DNA of 64,000 bases from Bacillota bacterium (GCA_023435305.1 JAEYRV010000010.1:1-64000); one strand, 5' to 3'. Positions 1 to 9,345 are shown, counted from the first letter of the stretch. A program made the numbers and translations. Notes: a model not told the origin generated them from the letters alone.

Positions 1-190
1 AATCAACGTCATGAGAATAAACAAGGGCACATAATACGTGTATTATAGAGTTATGGAAACTCACTACAGTATTATGTGCCCAGAAGACCATGTTTTTGCA
101 CAGTGCGCTTCTTCATGAGCCTGCCCGCCGCCAGCCGCAAGCCCGCCGCCAGCCACCCACCAACGTGCCAGCCGCCAGCCTAAGATGCTG
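1..190. other. intergenic, downstream of thrS, with hairpin and element-like arm
   Basis: No gene is visible. A perfect 13-bp inverted repeat (GGGCACATAATAC at about 26-38 and its complement at about 70-82) could form a hairpin. Positions 76-101 (GTGCCCAGAAG, then TTTTTGCAC) closely resemble the right arm of the inverted-repeat element at 18959-18986, so this may be the right end of another copy whose left part lies outside the window. Positions 118-180 hold short repeats of the type GCCCGCCGCCAGCC. Confidence 0.5.
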
Positions 191-2140
191 CTACAGCGCT
201 CTGGTTTTCACCTCTTCAAGTATCCTGCTCAGGAAAGCGTCTGCCGGCATCGGGCCCAGATCCCCATCCCTGCGTGACCTTACAGCCACCTGTCCGTTTT
301 CCATTTCCTTGTCGCCGATAACGAGCATGTATGGCAGTTTTTCCATCTGTGCTTCCCTGATCTTGAAGCCTATCTTTTCATTCCTATAGTCAACCTCAGC
401 TCTTATACCATTGTCCGCAAGCTTTTTGCAAACCTCGGCCGCATAGTCGTGGTGCTTGTCGATTATCGGAAGTATCCTCACCTGCTCAGGAGCCAGCCAG
501 GTCGGCATCGCGCCTGCATACTTCTCTATCAGCAGAGCCAGTGTCCTTTCGTAGCAGCCGATGGAAGTTCTGTGTATGACATATGGATGCTTTTTCTGGC
601 CGTCGCGGTCAACATAAACCATACCGTATTTCTCAGCCAGCAGGAAGTCTATTTGCACTGTAATAAGTGTATCTTCCTTGCCGAAAACGTTTTTGATCTG
701 GATATCGAGCTTCGGGCCATAGAATGCCGCCTCGCCCACAGCTTCAGTATAAGGTATCTTCAGATCATTCAGTATTTCGCGCATGCGTCCCTGTACCTCT
801 TCCCACTGCTCTTCGGTACCGATATATTTCTCCTTGTTGTTCGGATCCCATTTGGAGAAACGGTATGAAACGTCCCCGTCAAGCCCGACTGCCTTGAGCA
901 TGAAGATAGCCAGATCTACGCAGCCTGCAAATTCCTCTTCCAACTGCTCAGGCATACAAGCCAGATGGCCTTCAGAAATAGTAAACTGCCTGACTCTGAT
1001 CAATCCATGCATTTCACCGGAGGCCTCATTCCTGAAAAGTGTCGAAGTCTCGTTGAACCTCATTGGCAGCTCGCGATAGCTCCTGAGCCTGTTGAGGTAA
1101 ACCTGGAACTGGAACGGGCAGGTCATGGGGCGGAGTGCGAATATCTCCTCACTGGGATCCTCAAACTTCGCCGGATCTCCCATTACGAACATACCATCCC
1201 TGTAATGGTCCCAGTGACCGGATATCTTGTAAAGCTCGCGCTTTGCCATAAAAGGAGTCTTTGTCAGCAAATATCCGCGGCGCTCTTCCTCATCCTCCAC
1301 AAATCTCTGGAGCAACTGTATGACCTTGGCGCCTTTTGGCATCAATATTGGCAGACCCTGTCCTATATAATCGACTGTAGTAAAATACTCAAGCTCTCTT
1401 CCCAGCTTATTGTGATCGCGCTTTCTTGCTTCTTCCAACGCAGTCAGGTATTCATCCAACTCACTCTTTTTTAGGAATGCTGTACCGTATATCCTCTGCA
1501 GCATCTTGTTCTTTTCATTTCCGCGCCAGTAAGCTCCGGCCACCTGAGTCAGCTTGAAGGCCTTCACCTTCCCTGTTGACGGAATGTGCGGTCCTGCACA
1601 GAGATCGGTAAACTCGCCCTGTGTGTAAAACGAAATTATGGCATCCTCAGGCAGATCCCTTATCAGCTCGACCTTGTAGGGCTCTCCCTTTTCCTCCATA
1701 TACTTCATTGCCTCTTCCCTGGGCAGAGTAAAGCGTTCCAGCTTCAGATCCTCTTTTACGATTTTCTCCATCTCTTTTTCTATCTTCTCCAGATCCTCTG
1801 CCGCAAATGTTTTATCAATATCGAAGTCATAATAGTAACCATTCTCAATTGCCGGTCCTATTGCCAGCTTTGCTTCGGGATAAAGGCGTTTTACAGCCTG
1901 AGCCATTATATGGGATGCTGTATGTCTTAATGCATGCTTTCCTCCGTCGCTGTCAAATGTAAGCAGGTTAAGACTGCAATCCTTTTCCAGCACCGTCGAG
2001 AGGTCTCTTACCTCTCCATCGATCTCAGCAGCAAGTGCAACTCTGGCAAGTCCGGCGCTTATGCTCTCCGCCACCTGCATTACCGTTGTGCCCACCTGAT
2101 ATTCCTTTAAGGATCCATCCTTCAGTGTAACTTTTATCAT
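191..2140 (-). CDS. thrS: threonyl-tRNA synthetase
   Basis: Charges tRNA-Thr with threonine in the cytoplasm. The 649-residue length is normal for a bacterial class II ThrRS. An N-terminal TGS domain (about 1-62) is followed by the editing domain with the HxxxH pair (H73, H77 in HTASHIMAQAV). The catalytic core has the motif-2 region and a zinc-binding Cys in MTCPFQFQVY, plus motif 3 in GCYERTLALLIEKYAG, and is followed by the C-terminal anticodon-binding domain. The ATG follows a strong AAAGGAGGAG site. The gene stands alone behind a T-box leader, so its expression should rise when uncharged tRNA-Thr accumulates. Confidence 0.98.
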   Translation of the reverse strand: MIKVTLKDGSLKEYQVGTTVMQVAESISAGLARVALAAEIDGEVRDLSTVLEKDCSLNLLTFDSDGGKHALRHTASHIMAQAVKRLYPEAKLAIGPAIENGYYYDFDIDKTFAAEDLEKIEKEMEKIVKEDLKLERFTLPREEAMKYMEEKGEPYKVELIRDLPEDAIISFYTQGEFTDLCAGPHIPSTGKVKAFKLTQVAGAYWRGNEKNKMLQRIYGTAFLKKSELDEYLTALEEARKRDHNKLGRELEYFTTVDYIGQGLPILMPKGAKVIQLLQRFVEDEEERRGYLLTKTPFMAKRELYKISGHWDHYRDGMFVMGDPAKFEDPSEEIFALRPMTCPFQFQVYLNRLRSYRELPMRFNETSTLFRNEASGEMHGLIRVRQFTISEGHLACMPEQLEEEFAGCVDLAIFMLKAVGLDGDVSYRFSKWDPNNKEKYIGTEEQWEEVQGRMREILNDLKIPYTEAVGEAAFYGPKLDIQIKNVFGKEDTLITVQIDFLLAEKYGMVYVDRDGQKKHPYVIHRTSIGCYERTLALLIEKYAGAMPTWLAPEQVRILPIIDKHHDYAAEVCKKLADNGIRAEVDYRNEKIGFKIREAQMEKLPYMLVIGDKEMENGQVAVRSRRDGDLGPMPADAFLSRILEEVKTRAL

Positions 2141-2287
2141 ATCGACTCCTCCTTTTATGATCGCTCCCTAATAATCCTATTGTCCGTTCATTGTCCGCCT
2201 GTAGTTCATTGTCCGTTCATTGTCCATTCACAGTTTACCTGTAGTTCATTGTCCGCCTTCAGTACAGCGATGATCACCGTACCAATA
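2141..2287. repeat. short degenerate repeats between thrS and its leader terminator
   Basis: Positions of about 2175-2262 hold about seven degenerate copies of an 11-bp unit, GTTCATTGTCC, with the larger phrase CCTGTAGTTCATTGTCC recurring. They lie between the T-box terminator and the thrS ribosome binding site, so they are transcribed as part of the thrS 5' region. Confidence 0.7.
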
Positions 2288-2510
2288 AAAAAGCCCTCAT
2301 CCCCTGCTTGTTTACACAAGGGACGAGAGCTTGCTCACGTGGTTCCACCCTAATTTGGTCTCATTGTGATTGTAACGTTATCAACGTCCGCACTCCGGGG
2401 CGGTATTCGGCTGCCTTCCTTCAAGTCCGCTTCCAGCCCATTGGCGGACTCTCTCTGACAAGGTGTCAAACAGCTTACTGATCCCTTCATTGCACGTTAA
2501 ATATATGCTT
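2288..2510 (-). promoter_or_regulatory. T-box leader of thrS (Thr specifier)
   Basis: On the minus strand the antiterminator core AGGGTGGAACCACG is present at 2338-2351. A GC-rich terminator hairpin followed by a run of T lies at 2288-2330, just upstream of thrS. Upstream is a Stem I-like region with AGAGAG and an apical hairpin. In the part expected to be the specifier loop (GAATACCG) the triplet ACC, a Thr codon, sits at 2402-2404 and is followed by a purine, as T-boxes require. TAC in the adjacent register is the only rival reading; ACC fits the downstream gene. Binding of uncharged tRNA-Thr should favour read-through. Confidence 0.93.
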
Positions 2511-2516
2511 TAATAT

Positions 2517-2544
2517 ATTATATCCCAAAACCGTGCAATGTCAA
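2517..2544 (-). promoter_or_regulatory. sigma-A type promoter of thrS leader
   Basis: On the minus strand, TTGACA (2539-2544) and TATAAT (2517-2522) are separated by 16 bp and lie directly upstream of the T-box leader. Both hexamers are perfect consensus. Confidence 0.8.
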
Positions 2545-2561
2545 ACATTTTGCTCCAAATT

Positions 2562-2632
2562 TATCTGCGGCTCACGCTTGACTCATGCGGCTCACGCTTG
2601 ACTCATGCGGCTCATGCTTGACTCATGCGTAT
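2562..2632. repeat. 20-bp tandem repeat, about 3 copies
   Basis: The unit GCGGCTCACGCTTGACTCAT is repeated about three times with one base change, immediately downstream of the putP stop codon and upstream of the thrS promoter. Confidence 0.8.
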
Positions 2633-2652
2633 TCGTACATTTTTCCGCTCTT

Positions 2653-4215
2653 TTAGCAGTCATATGTCTTTGCCAGCTCAAACTCATCCAGTATTGCCTT
2701 GTCAGGCTTACTGGTCACAAGCGATACGATAATTATCGCTATGCACGACAGTACGAACGCCGGGAAAAGTTCATAAATTCCAAACACACCGCCAAGTGGC
2801 TTGATAAGGAACTTCCAAATGAACACCATGCCGCCTCCGGTAAGCATACCGGCAATTGCGCCTGCTCTTGTTGTCCTCTTCCAGAAGAGCGACAGGATCA
2901 TCAGCGGGCCGAATGTTGCACCAAAGCCTGCCCATGCAAAGGATACGACCTTGAATATAACACTGCCCTCATCCAGCGCTATGATAATACCGAATACCGA
3001 TAATGCCAGAAGCGTTATTCGAGACATCAGCATGACCTGTTTGTCAGTAGCATCCTTCTTAATGATGCCCTTGAATATATCGCGTGACAGCGCAGATGAT
3101 GCAATAAGCAGGTATGAGTCCGATGAACTCATCGTAGCTGCGAGGATACCAGACATAATAATACCTGCAAGCAGCGCGGGAAGCAGTCCGGTGGACATTA
3201 CTATAAAGATGTTTTCAGAAGTGTTTGATGTAAGCAGTTCAGCAGGATATAATGCTCTGCCGATGAGTCCGATAGCTACAGCTGCGACTAGTGAAATCAC
3301 ACACCATACAGTTGCGATACGTCTGGACTTCTTCAATTCAGATGATTTTGTAATAGCCATGAATCTTAAAAGCACCTGGGGCATACCAAAATATCCGAGG
3401 CCCCATGACATTGTCGAAATTATCGTCAGCAGACCATATCCTCCGGCTGCACCGAACAAGGGCTTGCCGGCCGAATCCAGCTGCTGAACGCCATCCGCCA
3501 GCTGAGGCTGCGCAATGCCGAAAAAGTCGAAGAATCCGGGGATCGTTTTTATATTTTCCATTATTGCAGGTATTCCCCCTGCAGCAACAATACCAAGTAC
3601 CAGGACAGTACAAAGTGCTATGACCATAATTATGCCCTGCAGGAAGTCAGACACACTTTCAGCCAGAAAACCGCCAAGGAAAGTATATGCTATGACTATT
3701 ACAGCGCCAATTATCATAACGATCTGGTACTTCATTCCGAACAGTGCGCTGAACAGCTTGCCGAAAGTAACGAAGCAGCTTGCTGCATAAACCGCAAAGA
3801 ATACAAGAATAAATATGGATGCTATCGCCAATATGATCTTCTTTTTTTCTCTGAACCTGTTACTGAAAAATTCTGGTATCGTAATAGAGTTGCCCGCTAC
3901 TACCGAGTACCTGCGAAGTCTTTTTGCCACAAACAGCCAGTTCAGATATGTGCCCGCTGCCAGGCCGATCGCCGTCCAAATGGCATCGCTCAGGCCGCAC
4001 CAATAAGCTACGCCTGGAAGACCCATCAATAGCCATCCGCTCATATCGGAAGCTTCTGCACTCATAGCGGCTATCCATGGTCCAAGCTTCCTGCCGCCAA
4101 TGAAATAATTATCTGAGTTTTCATTTGCACGCCTTGCATAAAAAATGCCTATTCCGATGACAGACAGCATATAGAAGCACATCGCCACCAGAATTTGAAT
4201 CTGATCCCCACTCAT
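2653..4215 (-). CDS. putP: sodium/proline symporter (SSS family)
   Basis: Imports L-proline with Na+ across the cytoplasmic membrane. The 520-residue protein has about 13 hydrophobic segments and the family signatures DNYFIGGRKLGPWIAAMSAEASDMSGWLL near the N-terminus (read in parts: DNYFIGGRKLG, then MSAEASDMSGW) and AGFGATFGPLMILSLFWKR late in the protein. I start it at the ATG encoding MSGDQ because AAGGAG lies 8 nt upstream; an in-frame ATG seven codons earlier has no ribosome binding site. It appears monocistronic. SSS substrate assignment beyond proline-type is by overall resemblance. Confidence 0.93.
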   Translation of the reverse strand: MSGDQIQILVAMCFYMLSVIGIGIFYARRANENSDNYFIGGRKLGPWIAAMSAEASDMSGWLLMGLPGVAYWCGLSDAIWTAIGLAAGTYLNWLFVAKRLRRYSVVAGNSITIPEFFSNRFREKKKIILAIASIFILVFFAVYAASCFVTFGKLFSALFGMKYQIVMIIGAVIVIAYTFLGGFLAESVSDFLQGIIMVIALCTVLVLGIVAAGGIPAIMENIKTIPGFFDFFGIAQPQLADGVQQLDSAGKPLFGAAGGYGLLTIISTMSWGLGYFGMPQVLLRFMAITKSSELKKSRRIATVWCVISLVAAVAIGLIGRALYPAELLTSNTSENIFIVMSTGLLPALLAGIIMSGILAATMSSSDSYLLIASSALSRDIFKGIIKKDATDKQVMLMSRITLLALSVFGIIIALDEGSVIFKVVSFAWAGFGATFGPLMILSLFWKRTTRAGAIAGMLTGGGMVFIWKFLIKPLGGVFGIYELFPAFVLSCIAIIIVSLVTSKPDKAILDEFELAKTYDC

Positions 4216-4457
4216 ATCTCTGACTCCTTTTTTCATTTTTCTGACATTATATCAGAATATATTGTAGTTGAAAAGCAGTGCTGTGCATTATTATCACTTT
4301 ATCATGATGATATAATGAATGCTTTATTTTAAAGCAGCTATACGTCAGAAAACAGTCAAACTCTGACTGGATCACGCATTCTTCATTACTTGAAATAAAT
4401 AGCAATAAGTGCTATCATTTTATATAAATTGGAGATTCAGAGAGGCTGTTAATATTT

Positions 4458-4775
4458 ATGCCACAGATTTTACTGGCCATATTAACAATTGTATCTGCCG
4501 CATTAGTTTTATTAGCGGCTCAAGCTAAACTGAGGTATTCAGGCGGCGGCCTTGTCGGTCTGCTTGATGAGCTTGATTTACTTATGACTTATTTTCCTGG
4601 TAAAGTCGCCTTTTTTATGTTTTCAATCACTGCAGCAATAGCAGCAAGTGTCATCGCAGCATTTAGTCACATCACTTCGCTATGGATCATGACTCTTGAC
4701 ATTTTATTCATATTAAGTTCTTTCATGCTAGTTAAATACCATCAGTTAAAATTGCATCCCTCAGCTTCATTGTAA
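4458..4775 (+). CDS. small membrane protein of unknown function
   Basis: I do not recognise this 105-residue protein. It shows an N-terminal hydrophobic helix (about 4-22), a central helix pair (about 50-70 and 75-95) and a short polar tail, so it probably has three membrane segments. The ribosome binding site (AGAGAGG about 13 nt upstream) is weak. It lies alone between putP and the SecA paralogue on the same strand as the latter, but a repeat-bearing gap of about 240 bp separates them. Confidence 0.55.
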   Translation: MPQILLAILTIVSAALVLLAAQAKLRYSGGGLVGLLDELDLLMTYFPGKVAFFMFSITAAIAASVIAAFSHITSLWIMTLDILFILSSFMLVKYHQLKLHPSASL

Positions 4776-5017
4776 TATTTCCGGGAAATACTGGAAGGCT
4801 TATTGGAGGATAACATACGAGCTGTAGCAATAAGCAGCTTAGACATTATAGCTGCCGGGTTATCGTAGCTGCCGGGTTATCGTAACTGCCAGTTATCGAA
4901 GCCATCAGGCATTGAATTCTTCCGGGTTATCGTAACTGCCGGTTGCCCAAGAGGCGCCTTCCTACAGAAAGCTTATTATTACGGCTGTTACAATGAAGCA
5001 AACAGGAGGCTTAAATC
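4776..5017. repeat. degenerate 18-bp repeats upstream of secA-like gene
   Basis: At about 4850-4945 the phrase CTGCCGGGTTATCGTA recurs about five times with variation. No promoter with good hexamers was identified. The last 30 bases carry the AGGAGG ribosome binding site of the next gene. Confidence 0.6.
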
Positions 5018-7411
5018 ATGAAAACAACTATAATCAATATATCTAAAAAACTGAAAGAAATGCGTACACCCGAACTAAATCTGGAGCCCGCCAAAAAGCT
5101 GCTCGCAGAAATAAACAAAATTGACCTGAGGACTGTCGATGACCAGGGACTGAAACAAATGTCCGCCTCTCTCAAGCATCGTGCCTTAAGTGGGATCCTC
5201 CCTGAAGAGTTGCTTGTTGAAGCATTTGCACTGGTAAGGGAGGCCGCCTTCAGAACAGTCAAAATGAGGCCCTTCGATGTCCAGATGCTGGCCGGAATAG
5301 CTCTCCATTATGGAGCGCTGGCAGAAATGCAGACCGGCGAAGGAAAGACACTTGCTGCGACCGCTCCGGTCTACCTCAATGCCCTGTATGGCAAAGGAGT
5401 ACATATCCTGACATTTAATGATTATCTGGCAAGAAGAGATGCAGGCTGGATGGGGCCCCTTTATGACTTTCTTGGTTTGACCTGCAGCTTCATACAGGAG
5501 GGTATGTCAAATGAGCAAAGGCAGCACGCTTATTGGGCAGATATAACATATATGACCGCCAAGGAAGCCGGCTTCGATTATTTGAGAGGCTTTCTGGCCA
5601 ACAGTCCGGGCGAACTGGTACAGCGCCCGTTCAATTATGCAGTGATCGATGAAGCCGATTCCATCCTCATCGACGAGGCAAGGATCCCCCTTGTGATCGC
5701 AGGAAAAAATGAAGACAGCCATGTGGTCGATCCCGTTCAGATGGCTCGTATCGCAGCCGATCTGATACCGGACGAGGATTTCAGCCTTGATGAGTATCAG
5801 CGGAATGTATTCCTGACTGAAAAGGGTGTTGACATCATAGAAAGAACCTTTGACTGCGGGAATCTTTATGATGAGAAAAACCTGCAGCTGCTTGTAGACG
5901 TTGGAAACGCGCTGCATGCACGTGTTTTGCTCAAAAAGGACACGGACTATATAGTCCGAAACGGCAGAATAGAATTGGTGGACGAATTCACCGGGCGGGT
6001 AGCCGACAGCAGGCAATGGCCCTATGGGCTGCAGGAAGCAATTGAGGCAAAAGAGGGCATCTACACTGGTACCAAAGGTCAGATCATTGCATCTGTCACA
6101 CTTCAGAATTTTATACGCCGATATCGCAAAATCGCCGGAATGACGGGCACTGCCAGGTCTGCAGCTGAAGAGCTGCAGGAATTCTATGGTCTGAGTGTTG
6201 CCGTTATTCCAACTAATAAGCAATGCATTCGCAATGACCACCCCGACGTAATATACACACATCAGCAGGCAAAAATGGATGCCATCGTTTCCGAAGTACA
6301 AAATGTACATAAAACAGGAAGGCCTATCCTCATAGGGACCAGAAGCGTCCAGGAATCCGAACAGCTGGCATCAATGCTGCGTGACATCGGAATAGACTGC
6401 TCGGTGCTGAATGCAAAAAACGATGAGCAAGAGGCAGGAATAATTGCAAATGCAGGCTTGATCAGAGCTGTAACAGTTTCCACCAATATGGCAGGCCGGG
6501 GTACCGACATTAAGCTTGGAGGGGCAGATGAACATGAATTTGAAAAAGTAGTGGCGCTGGGCGGGCTATATGTGATCGGTACCAATAAGCATGAAAGCAG
6601 AAGGATAGATGACCAGCTGCGCGGAAGGGCCGGTCGTCAGGGTGACCCGGGTTCTTCAAGATTTTTTATCAGTCTTGAGGATGACCTGATGAAGCAGTAC
6701 CGGCTCAGAGAACTGATCCCCGAAAGGCTGTATCCGGCGGAAAGCAGCAGTCCTGTAGAAATAAAGGTCATAAAACGGGAAACGGCAAGGGCTCAGAGGA
6801 TCATCGAAAGCCAGAACTTCAAAATAAGACAGACGCTGCAAAAGTACAATGTTCTAATGGAACGACAGCGTGAAATGATTTTCAACTGGCGGGCAGAAGT
6901 GCTCTTTGGAAAGCTGCCGGGAATATTCAGATCCCGGCTGCCCGAAAGGTATGAAAAACTGCTTCCTGTCGTCGGCGAAAGAGCACTGTTCATAGCAGAA
7001 CGCCAGCTTCTGATGCATTTTATCAGCTCCTGCTGGGCTGAGTATCTGGACTTCCTTTCATATACAAAGGAAAGCATCCACTTAGTCAATATATCAGGAA
7101 AAATACCGGTAAGCGAATTCAACAAAATTGCGATCGAAGGCTACAAGAGGCTTCTTGCTGACATTGAACAGGAGGTCGTATCAGTACTGTCAAGAGCTGA
7201 AATCACACCGTATGGGATCAACATGGAAAAGGAAGGCCTCAAAGCCCCCTCCTCTACATGGACATACCTGGTGGACGACAGTCCCGAGCAGCTTGGCATA
7301 ATGCCAATGAATCTGGCCGTGGACCCCTTCAGCATTATTCTGTCAACAGCCGCACTTGCGCTATCAGGTTGGAGTAAGTTCCGCAAACACAAAAAGGAAG
7401 GAAACGGCTGA
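5018..7411 (+). CDS. SecA-type translocase ATPase paralogue
   Basis: An ATP-driven motor of the SecA family, which pushes proteins through SecYEG. Visible are Walker A MQTGEGKT (104-111), the DEAD box VIDEADSILIDEAR (211-214 for DEAD), the NMAGRGTDIKL and QLRGRAGRQGDPG motifs of the second nucleotide-binding fold, and a helical scaffold/wing region. At 797 residues it is close to canonical size, but it lacks the C-terminal CxC-CH/CC zinc motif that binds SecB and lipid. Instead it ends in a hydrophobic stretch (about 771-784, IILSTAALALSGW) followed by a basic tail. Neighbours are small ORFs rather than secY or prfB. This suggests a second, specialised SecA, but whether another secA exists in the genome cannot be seen. 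The start is set by AGGAGG 7 nt upstream. Confidence 0.9.
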   Translation: MKTTIINISKKLKEMRTPELNLEPAKKLLAEINKIDLRTVDDQGLKQMSASLKHRALSGILPEELLVEAFALVREAAFRTVKMRPFDVQMLAGIALHYGALAEMQTGEGKTLAATAPVYLNALYGKGVHILTFNDYLARRDAGWMGPLYDFLGLTCSFIQEGMSNEQRQHAYWADITYMTAKEAGFDYLRGFLANSPGELVQRPFNYAVIDEADSILIDEARIPLVIAGKNEDSHVVDPVQMARIAADLIPDEDFSLDEYQRNVFLTEKGVDIIERTFDCGNLYDEKNLQLLVDVGNALHARVLLKKDTDYIVRNGRIELVDEFTGRVADSRQWPYGLQEAIEAKEGIYTGTKGQIIASVTLQNFIRRYRKIAGMTGTARSAAEELQEFYGLSVAVIPTNKQCIRNDHPDVIYTHQQAKMDAIVSEVQNVHKTGRPILIGTRSVQESEQLASMLRDIGIDCSVLNAKNDEQEAGIIANAGLIRAVTVSTNMAGRGTDIKLGGADEHEFEKVVALGGLYVIGTNKHESRRIDDQLRGRAGRQGDPGSSRFFISLEDDLMKQYRLRELIPERLYPAESSSPVEIKVIKRETARAQRIIESQNFKIRQTLQKYNVLMERQREMIFNWRAEVLFGKLPGIFRSRLPERYEKLLPVVGERALFIAERQLLMHFISSCWAEYLDFLSYTKESIHLVNISGKIPVSEFNKIAIEGYKRLLADIEQEVVSVLSRAEITPYGINMEKEGLKAPSSTWTYLVDDSPEQLGIMPMNLAVDPFSIILSTAALALSGWSKFRKHKKEGNG

Positions 7412-7568
7412 TACTTTTTCCGAAAATGAGTTCAAAGGCTATTGCGAAATCAGCCAGGCTATAACGAGTTTAGCCAGACCATGATGAGTTCGGTCAAGCT
7501 ATGATAATATTTACATACGGATAAATGATTGATACTATAAAATAATATTAACAAGAGGAGGTCTGAAT
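7412..7568. repeat. degenerate repeats between secA-like gene and small ORF
   Basis: About 7426-7505 contains three loosely related copies of a phrase like CAGCCAGGCTATAACGAGTTT. An AAGAGGAGG site precedes the next small gene. Confidence 0.45.
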
Positions 7569-7772
7569 ATGGACAAATTCACGATCGTGGATATAGGAGG
7601 CAATGCCAGGGACATTCCTTATCTTTTAAAGGAACTCAGGCAGAACAACCTGATAGTTGCCACTGAAAAGGATGCCGGTTACGATACCGTTTACCTGACA
7701 AATAACCTCTTCGCAGTAAAGAAAATCGCAAATGAATATGATGGTCTCATGCTGGATGTGCTGAAAAAATAG
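7569..7772 (+). CDS. 67-residue hypothetical protein
   Basis: Not recognised. It is a soluble, mixed-charge protein starting MDKFTIVDIGG, with alternating hydrophobic residues that suggest a small alpha/beta fold. AAGAGGAGG lies 8 nt before the ATG, and codon use is like that of the neighbours, so it is probably translated. It follows the SecA paralogue on the same strand by about 160 bp and is followed by a hairpin terminator, so it could be the last gene of that unit. Confidence 0.7.
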   Translation: MDKFTIVDIGGNARDIPYLLKELRQNNLIVATEKDAGYDTVYLTNNLFAVKKIANEYDGLMLDVLKK

Positions 7773-7875
7773 CACTATTGAAACAGCCTGAAATGAAAAT
7801 TTCTGCAGATGGTATTTCCAGGAAATTGTGATGTGAATCGTTTTTGGCTAAAATATAATAGCAGGTACATTTACA

Positions 7876-7928
7876 TCAAAAAGCAGGAGTGCTTCCGCCG
7901 TTCAGGCGGCCGCCCCCTGCACTTTTTC
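7876..7928. terminator. bidirectional hairpin terminator
   Basis: A stem built of GCAGG/CCTGC and CCGCC/GGCGG with internal loops is flanked by T runs on both strands (TTTTT at 7922-7927 on plus; the complement of AAAAA at about 7878-7882 on minus). It sits between the convergent secA-like/small-ORF unit and gerM. Confidence 0.65.
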
Positions 7929-7942
7929 CGGAGAATATTGTA

Positions 7943-8092
7943 ATGAGATGCAAAAGAAAAACATACTATAAAAAGCTTCGGCACAGGAAAATTTGTAAAT
8001 TTATGCTTTTTGGCATAGTCATGCCGTCTTATCTCGTCCTGCTGGGCTATCTGGTGGCATCGCTCATCATTCTGCCCGCCATGTCGGGATGA
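7943..8092 (+). CDS. possible 49-residue membrane peptide
   Basis: A short ORF starting MRCKRKTYYKK, with a very basic N-terminal third and one hydrophobic helix (about 20-43). GGAG lies 8 nt before the ATG. It is squeezed between a terminator and the convergent gerM stop codon, 9 bp away, and no promoter is evident. It may be a real small membrane protein or chance. Confidence 0.35.
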   Translation: MRCKRKTYYKKLRHRKICKFMLFGIVMPSYLVLLGYLVASLIILPAMSG

Positions 8093-8101
8093 CCGAAGGC
8101 T

Positions 8102-9175
8102 CTATTTTGCTATTATCGACTCTTCCCTTTCAAATGGCTCATCAAATACGGCATGGGTGTATATTTCCTGCTTCTTCCCTTCTATGAGGAACTGGACCTT
8201 TTGTACACCTTCAAGGCTTGTGAGCGTATTCACTACAGTATATATAGCCATCCTCTCACTGGCAGTGCCGCCGGGACTGTTTTCCACAAACTCCTTTGAA
8301 AAGTTTACGGTGCACACTCCGCCTTTGGTGCTCACAGACAGAAGCCTTGTACCATCAGGTATGGCACTCCAAAGCTCGTCCGTCCTGGGTCCTGCCATCA
8401 GCTCGATCAAAGCCTTTTCCTCCGGTGAAACACCCTTTGACAGTGATACCTCTCTTTTCTCAGCCACAACGTACATGGCCTGATTATCTGAAAAATAGAG
8501 TGTGATGGTCCTGATTTCACCCGGTACGGGATAGCCATCTGCATCAAGCTCTGCGGGCTCCATGTCTCCCAGCGGCATGCCGCTTGGACCGATCATATCC
8601 TCACCCTCTATCCTGAGCCGCACTTTGTCAACGCCATCTATGCCGGTCAGTGTGTTAACGATGGAAAGTCTGGAAGTGACCTCGTCGAGGCCGCTTGAAT
8701 TGAGAAATTCCTCCGAAAGGTCAACGATTGCGACTCTTTCCTTTATAGAAATACCTCTTATAACCGTACCGCCGGGTATGGGATTTCTAAGCAGCTGAGA
8801 TTCAGGCCCCTCACCCAGCGCCAGTATACAAGCCTTCAATATAGCCCCTTCTACAACACGGACATCTCTTACTTCAGTTTTTAAAGCGCTGTTGTCTATT
8901 GTCGGGAAGTAGAGTGTCACTTTTATCAGTTTTCCGTCGGCATTATCGGCATTGTCGGCATCCGAGTTCTGATCAGCAGCACCGGCCTCTCCAGCGCTAT
9001 TGCCTTCGACGATCGAATCGTTTCCTGTCTCATCTGTATTATCCCCGGTAAACCCTCCCTCGCCGGATACATCCGTGTCAATGGCTCCTCTGGTATCACC
9101 GTTGTTAAGGAAGCCACAGGCTGTAAATGAAAATGTGAAAAAAACAAGCATTATAATTGTGATCAGTTTCTTCAT
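8102..9175 (-). CDS. gerM: GerM-like lipoprotein (two GerM domains)
   Basis: A 357-residue lipoprotein with a type II signal peptide ending in the lipobox FTAC (lipidated Cys20). An acidic low-complexity linker (about 25-95) leads to two GerM domains (about 98-205 and 235-340), each with the LYFPT/LYFSD start and the IVDLSEEF/CTVNFSKEF core. In Bacillus, GerM is a membrane-anchored protein needed for sporulation and germination, helping hold the SpoIIIA-SpoIIQ complex. I place the start at the MKKLITII codon because GGGGG lies just upstream; longer in-frame starts lack this and would bury the signal peptide. It is followed by no other gene on its strand. Confidence 0.9.
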   Translation of the reverse strand: MKKLITIIMLVFFTFSFTACGFLNNGDTRGAIDTDVSGEGGFTGDNTDETGNDSIVEGNSAGEAGAADQNSDADNADNADGKLIKVTLYFPTIDNSALKTEVRDVRVVEGAILKACILALGEGPESQLLRNPIPGGTVIRGISIKERVAIVDLSEEFLNSSGLDEVTSRLSIVNTLTGIDGVDKVRLRIEGEDMIGPSGMPLGDMEPAELDADGYPVPGEIRTITLYFSDNQAMYVVAEKREVSLSKGVSPEEKALIELMAGPRTDELWSAIPDGTRLLSVSTKGGVCTVNFSKEFVENSPGGTASERMAIYTVVNTLTSLEGVQKVQFLIEGKKQEIYTHAVFDEPFEREESIIAK

Positions 9176-9224
9176 TTTGATCCCCCGCTTCTGCTCTTTT
9201 AGTCTATACATGGAACACACCATG

Positions 9225-9345
9225 CTTCTTGATTTATCTGCTGCTTCGTTTATTTGATGCTTCGTTTATTTGCTGCCCGGTTCATCTGCAGCTTCGCTTC
9301 TCGTATCGTCGGTTATTCGGTTATATAATTTGACGATTTAATTAC
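9225..9345. repeat. degenerate 16-bp repeat between gerM and comEA
   Basis: The phrase CTGCTTCGTTTATTTG recurs about four times with changes between about 9238 and 9310. Confidence 0.6.

Noticed and set aside
449..868. Plus-strand ORFs inside thrS and other strong genes
   Set aside because: Opposite-strand shadows of confident genes with no family resemblance.
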